This document shows, piece by piece, positions 61,136 to 64,000 of a stretch of 64,000 nucleotides of DNA. The DNA is from Melanopsichium pennsylvanicum (lineage: Eukaryota; Basidiomycota; Ustilaginomycetes; Ustilaginales): contig OAPG01000006.1 of assembly GCA_900208305.1 (NCBI GenBank), positions 744,001-808,000 on the forward strand. Reading direction: 5' to 3'. The notes beneath the pieces were generated by a model that worked only from the letters and a program-made list of their open reading frames with translations, did not search any database and was not told the DNA's origin. A program made the position numbers and the translations under genes. Each line of letters opens with the position of its first letter. Within the stretch, counting starts at the first letter, position 1.

Positions 61136-63986
61136 TTATGAGTTGGTGCTCCAATTCAGCAAACGCTTCAGCAACGGTTTCGATGGCGCGGATGAATCCT
61201 GTGCCTCGCCTGACCTGTTGTTGCACCGCCGACTTGACGTCCCACCGTTGGCACGTCGTACGCTCAAAGGAGGCTGGGGCGTTGAGGGGTTGTATCGAGA
61301 TGACAACTCGGGTGACAACTCGGGTGCGACTATACCGGGACAAAGACTGGTATCATGATCATGCGCCTCGTTTGCGTCCCCAGGCGCAGTGCCGCCACGC
61401 TCAATTCCAGCCTCGCCTCCCACGTGCTCATGAGGCACAGGACTTCGAACGCCACCCGCCCTCTTGGTCATAAGCTTCCTCGAGCTTTGTCTCAGCCGCA
61501 CTTGCTTCTCCTTGAGCGTCGCCATCAGGCTGTTCTGTTTCGAATTCTTGTCATTCACTGCAAAACTCCTCGGAGACCCCCCGATATCTGCATGCCTAGT
61601 AACAGCAAGTGCTGCGGGCGGCGGCATTCGAGGCGACCGTGCGCTTAGAGGTTCAAACACTGGCACCGATGCTCCACGAGTGTGCGTGTTGGGCTTCGGA
61701 GGCAGGCTAATGTTACCTGCAGGCATCTGATAGCCAGGCGTTGAGCTGCCCAACTGCAGACTTCGCATGTCCTCCAAAGGCCAACTGATTCCTAGCCCTT
61801 CTGGAGCCGGCGAACAAACACTTCTGTAAGACCCGCTTTCCTGCTCAACCTTCGAAAACGACCTATCGCCCAAGTCCACCTTCAGTACAGCCTCTGGGTT
61901 CTGAAATCTATGCGCTCCATCTCCTTGCGTTCGCGGTCGGGGGCAAATTGCTTCTCGAAGAATGGCAGTGGGCGTCGACGGATGCGACCTCGACGGCTTT
62001 GCGACACTAATTGTAAACTCTGGTCGTGGTGGACGAGCTTCCCTGAAAGATCCTCTAGTACTTTGCAGCTCGGCATTGGCAGTGGCAGGTCGAAGCGCTG
62101 CGATACGAGCGGCAGGTCTCATCCTTAAAGGCCGGCTTGGACTAACCAGCTCAAATCCATGCGGGATCGATTCATCGTCTTTGTGATCGACCTCAGCATC
62201 GAGATGAGCCTCGGACGAGTGGCAAGCCAAGGAAGCTGATTCGGCTGTGCTGTTCTTGAATCGGACTTTCCTATCGCGAGTCGGCGTCGGCTCCGTCCCG
62301 GTCTTGTTGACGGTCTCGCAAGTGTGCTGCGGTGTGCTGACGCTCGAGGCTCCCTGTGACAATGGTGGTGTTGCGTATCTCGAACCGTCGAGCTCGGATC
62401 CGATCGTTTGAGGCGACGCATCGATATCGCTAGCCGCTCCGATACGAGAATTTCGTTTAGACTTGTCAGAGCTTGTCGGCCTCGGGCTCATGTGGTTGGG
62501 AGTGTGTGAGCGCGTACCAGAGAGGCGGGCGGAAGAAGGACGTGAGGCTTCCAGCGATTCTTGAATGTCATCTGCAGTAGGGCGCAGATCTTGATGACGT
62601 AAAGAAGCCTTGAGCGCTGTTCGCAACGCGAGTGAGCACCCATCGGCTTGCGGAAGCAGGGGCACGGGCTCTAACGCGATTCGTACGATGAGCAGAGGAA
62701 GGACGCGGCACCATTGATGGAAACGCGGGACATCGTCCTCACCAGGCGCCTTTTCGAACATAGGATCAATCATCTCGTCGCGGTGACGTGAAAAGCTGAA
62801 GTCGTAAGGCGAAATGGAGCTGCTACTGGGACGTTGATCACCCTCTACGGTCTTCATCAGCAATGCCTGCACTGTGCAAGCCCAACTCCAGATGTCAGCG
62901 CGGATCCCCCAGCCTCGTCTGAGATCGCTGAGACCTATCTGGTACATGGGCCATTGCTCTCGCGGCAGGAAAGAAGGGTAGTCGTACTCGTAGTCCTCCA
63001 GCACCGATCTTGCTCGGCCAGACACGTCGACATACCGAGTGGCTTGCAGGAGGATCTCGGGGGCCATGTAGTACGGCGAGCCGGTAAGTGAGCCCAAACC
63101 TTCGCAGAGTTCAGGAGCAAGCCGAGGTACAGGCTTATCATGCGATAGTGCGTAGCGATCTTGCTCCTCGACGGCGCTTCGATTGTTGCGCTCTCGGTTG
63201 GAGAGGTGCACAAAACGGCGACTCGCACCCAGATCGATGATCTTGACGACACCTGTGCGGGGATCGAGCATGAGGTTGGAAGGCTTCAAGTCGCCATGCG
63301 TCACATTATGCTCGTGAAGGAACTGAAGATGAGGCACAACAGGAGCCATCAATATCAATGTCAGCTCAAATCTCAACCATATGAGAAGGAAATATACATA
63401 CCTGTAGGCCCTGTATGACTTCAAAAGCAGCCTTTTCAACCCGCTCGTGAGACCACGTCTTCTTGGATCTAGTCCATCCCTGAGATGTGCGCTCGGCATC
63501 CAACTCGATCAACTTTTCAAACACCAGCAGCCGGGTTGGGGGTCCATCCTCTTCATCGATCGAAACGTCAAGGGAATCCAGCTGAGCCTCCCTTCTGACA
63601 CCCGATGGCGAAAGATTGGCGAGAAGCTTGACCAGTGGAACATCGCTTGAACGCTGAGAAGCTTGACGAGCCGCTTGGAGATACTGAAAGATCCTGCCTT
63701 CTCCTCGAACGATTCGAACGTGCATCTTTTTGTCGTCTTGCATCTCTGCACGTCGCGTCTTTTTGTCCACTAAGCCTGTCTTCTGCAGCTCGTCGAAAGA
63801 ACCGGAGCAGGGCGTACGGCAGAGCTTGACGGCGACCAGCGACGGCACCTTCATGGCATGGTCGGCTGCGCCGACCCCCTCGACCCAATCCAAATCCTTT
63901 TTTTGTAGGCCCATCGGAGGCGAAGATTCGAGATCACAGGCATTTTGAGGTGTAGAAAACGAACGTAAGGAGAGAGAGAGATCCAT
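61136..63986 (-). CDS. atypical Ser/Thr protein kinase, two exons
   Basis: Exon 1 (63986-63402) and exon 2 (63322-61136) are joined across a 79-bp GTATGT...CAG intron, restoring FEVIQGLQFLHEHNVTHGDLKPSN. The total is 923 aa if ATG 63986 is the start; the window ends 14 bp beyond, so an upstream start cannot be excluded. Kinase landmarks are the ATP-Lys K54 (VAVKL), HGD in place of HRD (D206), KPSN, DLG in place of DFG (D225) and YYMAPE. No typical GxGxxG loop precedes the VAVK lysine. A long N-lobe insert and an insert after APE carry the sequence DYEYDYPSFLPREQWPMYQIG. Residues from about 440 onward are a disordered Ser/Pro/Arg-rich tail. I cannot assign a named kinase family. Confidence 0.82.
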
Positions 63987-64000
63987 GGAAGAGGGAGGCG

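Overview
This window looks like a stretch of euchromatic core genome from a basidiomycete fungus, most likely a smut of the Ustilaginaceae (Ustilago/Sporisorium/Pseudozyma-type). The evidence is very long, intron-poor ORFs with Ser/Pro/Ala/Gln-rich low-complexity regions, GT-AG introns, CAACATG-type start contexts, simple-sequence repeats confined to non-coding DNA, and a clear fungal gene set. The species cannot be named from the sequence alone. No bacterial, viral, plasmid, CRISPR or transposon coding sequence was found.

Layout: (1) 1-13,100: RAD14/XPA repair gene (minus, cut by the window edge), divergent from a 2,226-aa SEC16 COPII scaffold, then RMD5 (GID ubiquitin ligase) and a five-motif metallophosphoesterase with three introns. 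(2) 13,800-19,300: YTM1 (60S ribosome assembly) convergent with MOH1/Yippee, a 185-bp TATGTG microsatellite, and a Ser-rich single-pass membrane protein on the minus strand. (3) 19,200-32,100: a 3.7-kb gene-free interval, a group III hybrid histidine kinase (NIK1/OS-1) and a secreted GH31 alpha-glucosidase. (4) 33,200-45,000: an NDR-type AGC kinase, a cysteine synthase-like PLP enzyme fused to a rhodanese-like domain that lacks its cysteine (with an 885-bp intron carrying GATA-type sites), a PhyH dioxygenase and an OPT/YSL transporter. (5) 45,400-56,100: topoisomerase III with an N-terminal presequence-like extension and GRF/CCHC zinc fingers, a polyQ bHLH factor, an intron-containing tRNA-Glu(CTC), and an inositol monophosphatase. 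(6) 56,800-64,000: an unrecognised 932-aa Ser-rich/helical protein and an atypical Ser/Thr kinase, both on the minus strand.

The genes are mostly independent housekeeping or regulatory functions and do not form an evident cluster. Possible functional adjacency is limited to the membrane protein and histidine kinase that flank one long intergenic region. Several individual features deserve a second look: a possible alternative-start nuclear/mitochondrial TOP3, a Tyr/Gln prion-like tract in SEC16, the degenerate rhodanese fusion, the intronic GATA cluster, and the orphan 932-aa protein. I found no convincing new multi-gene system.
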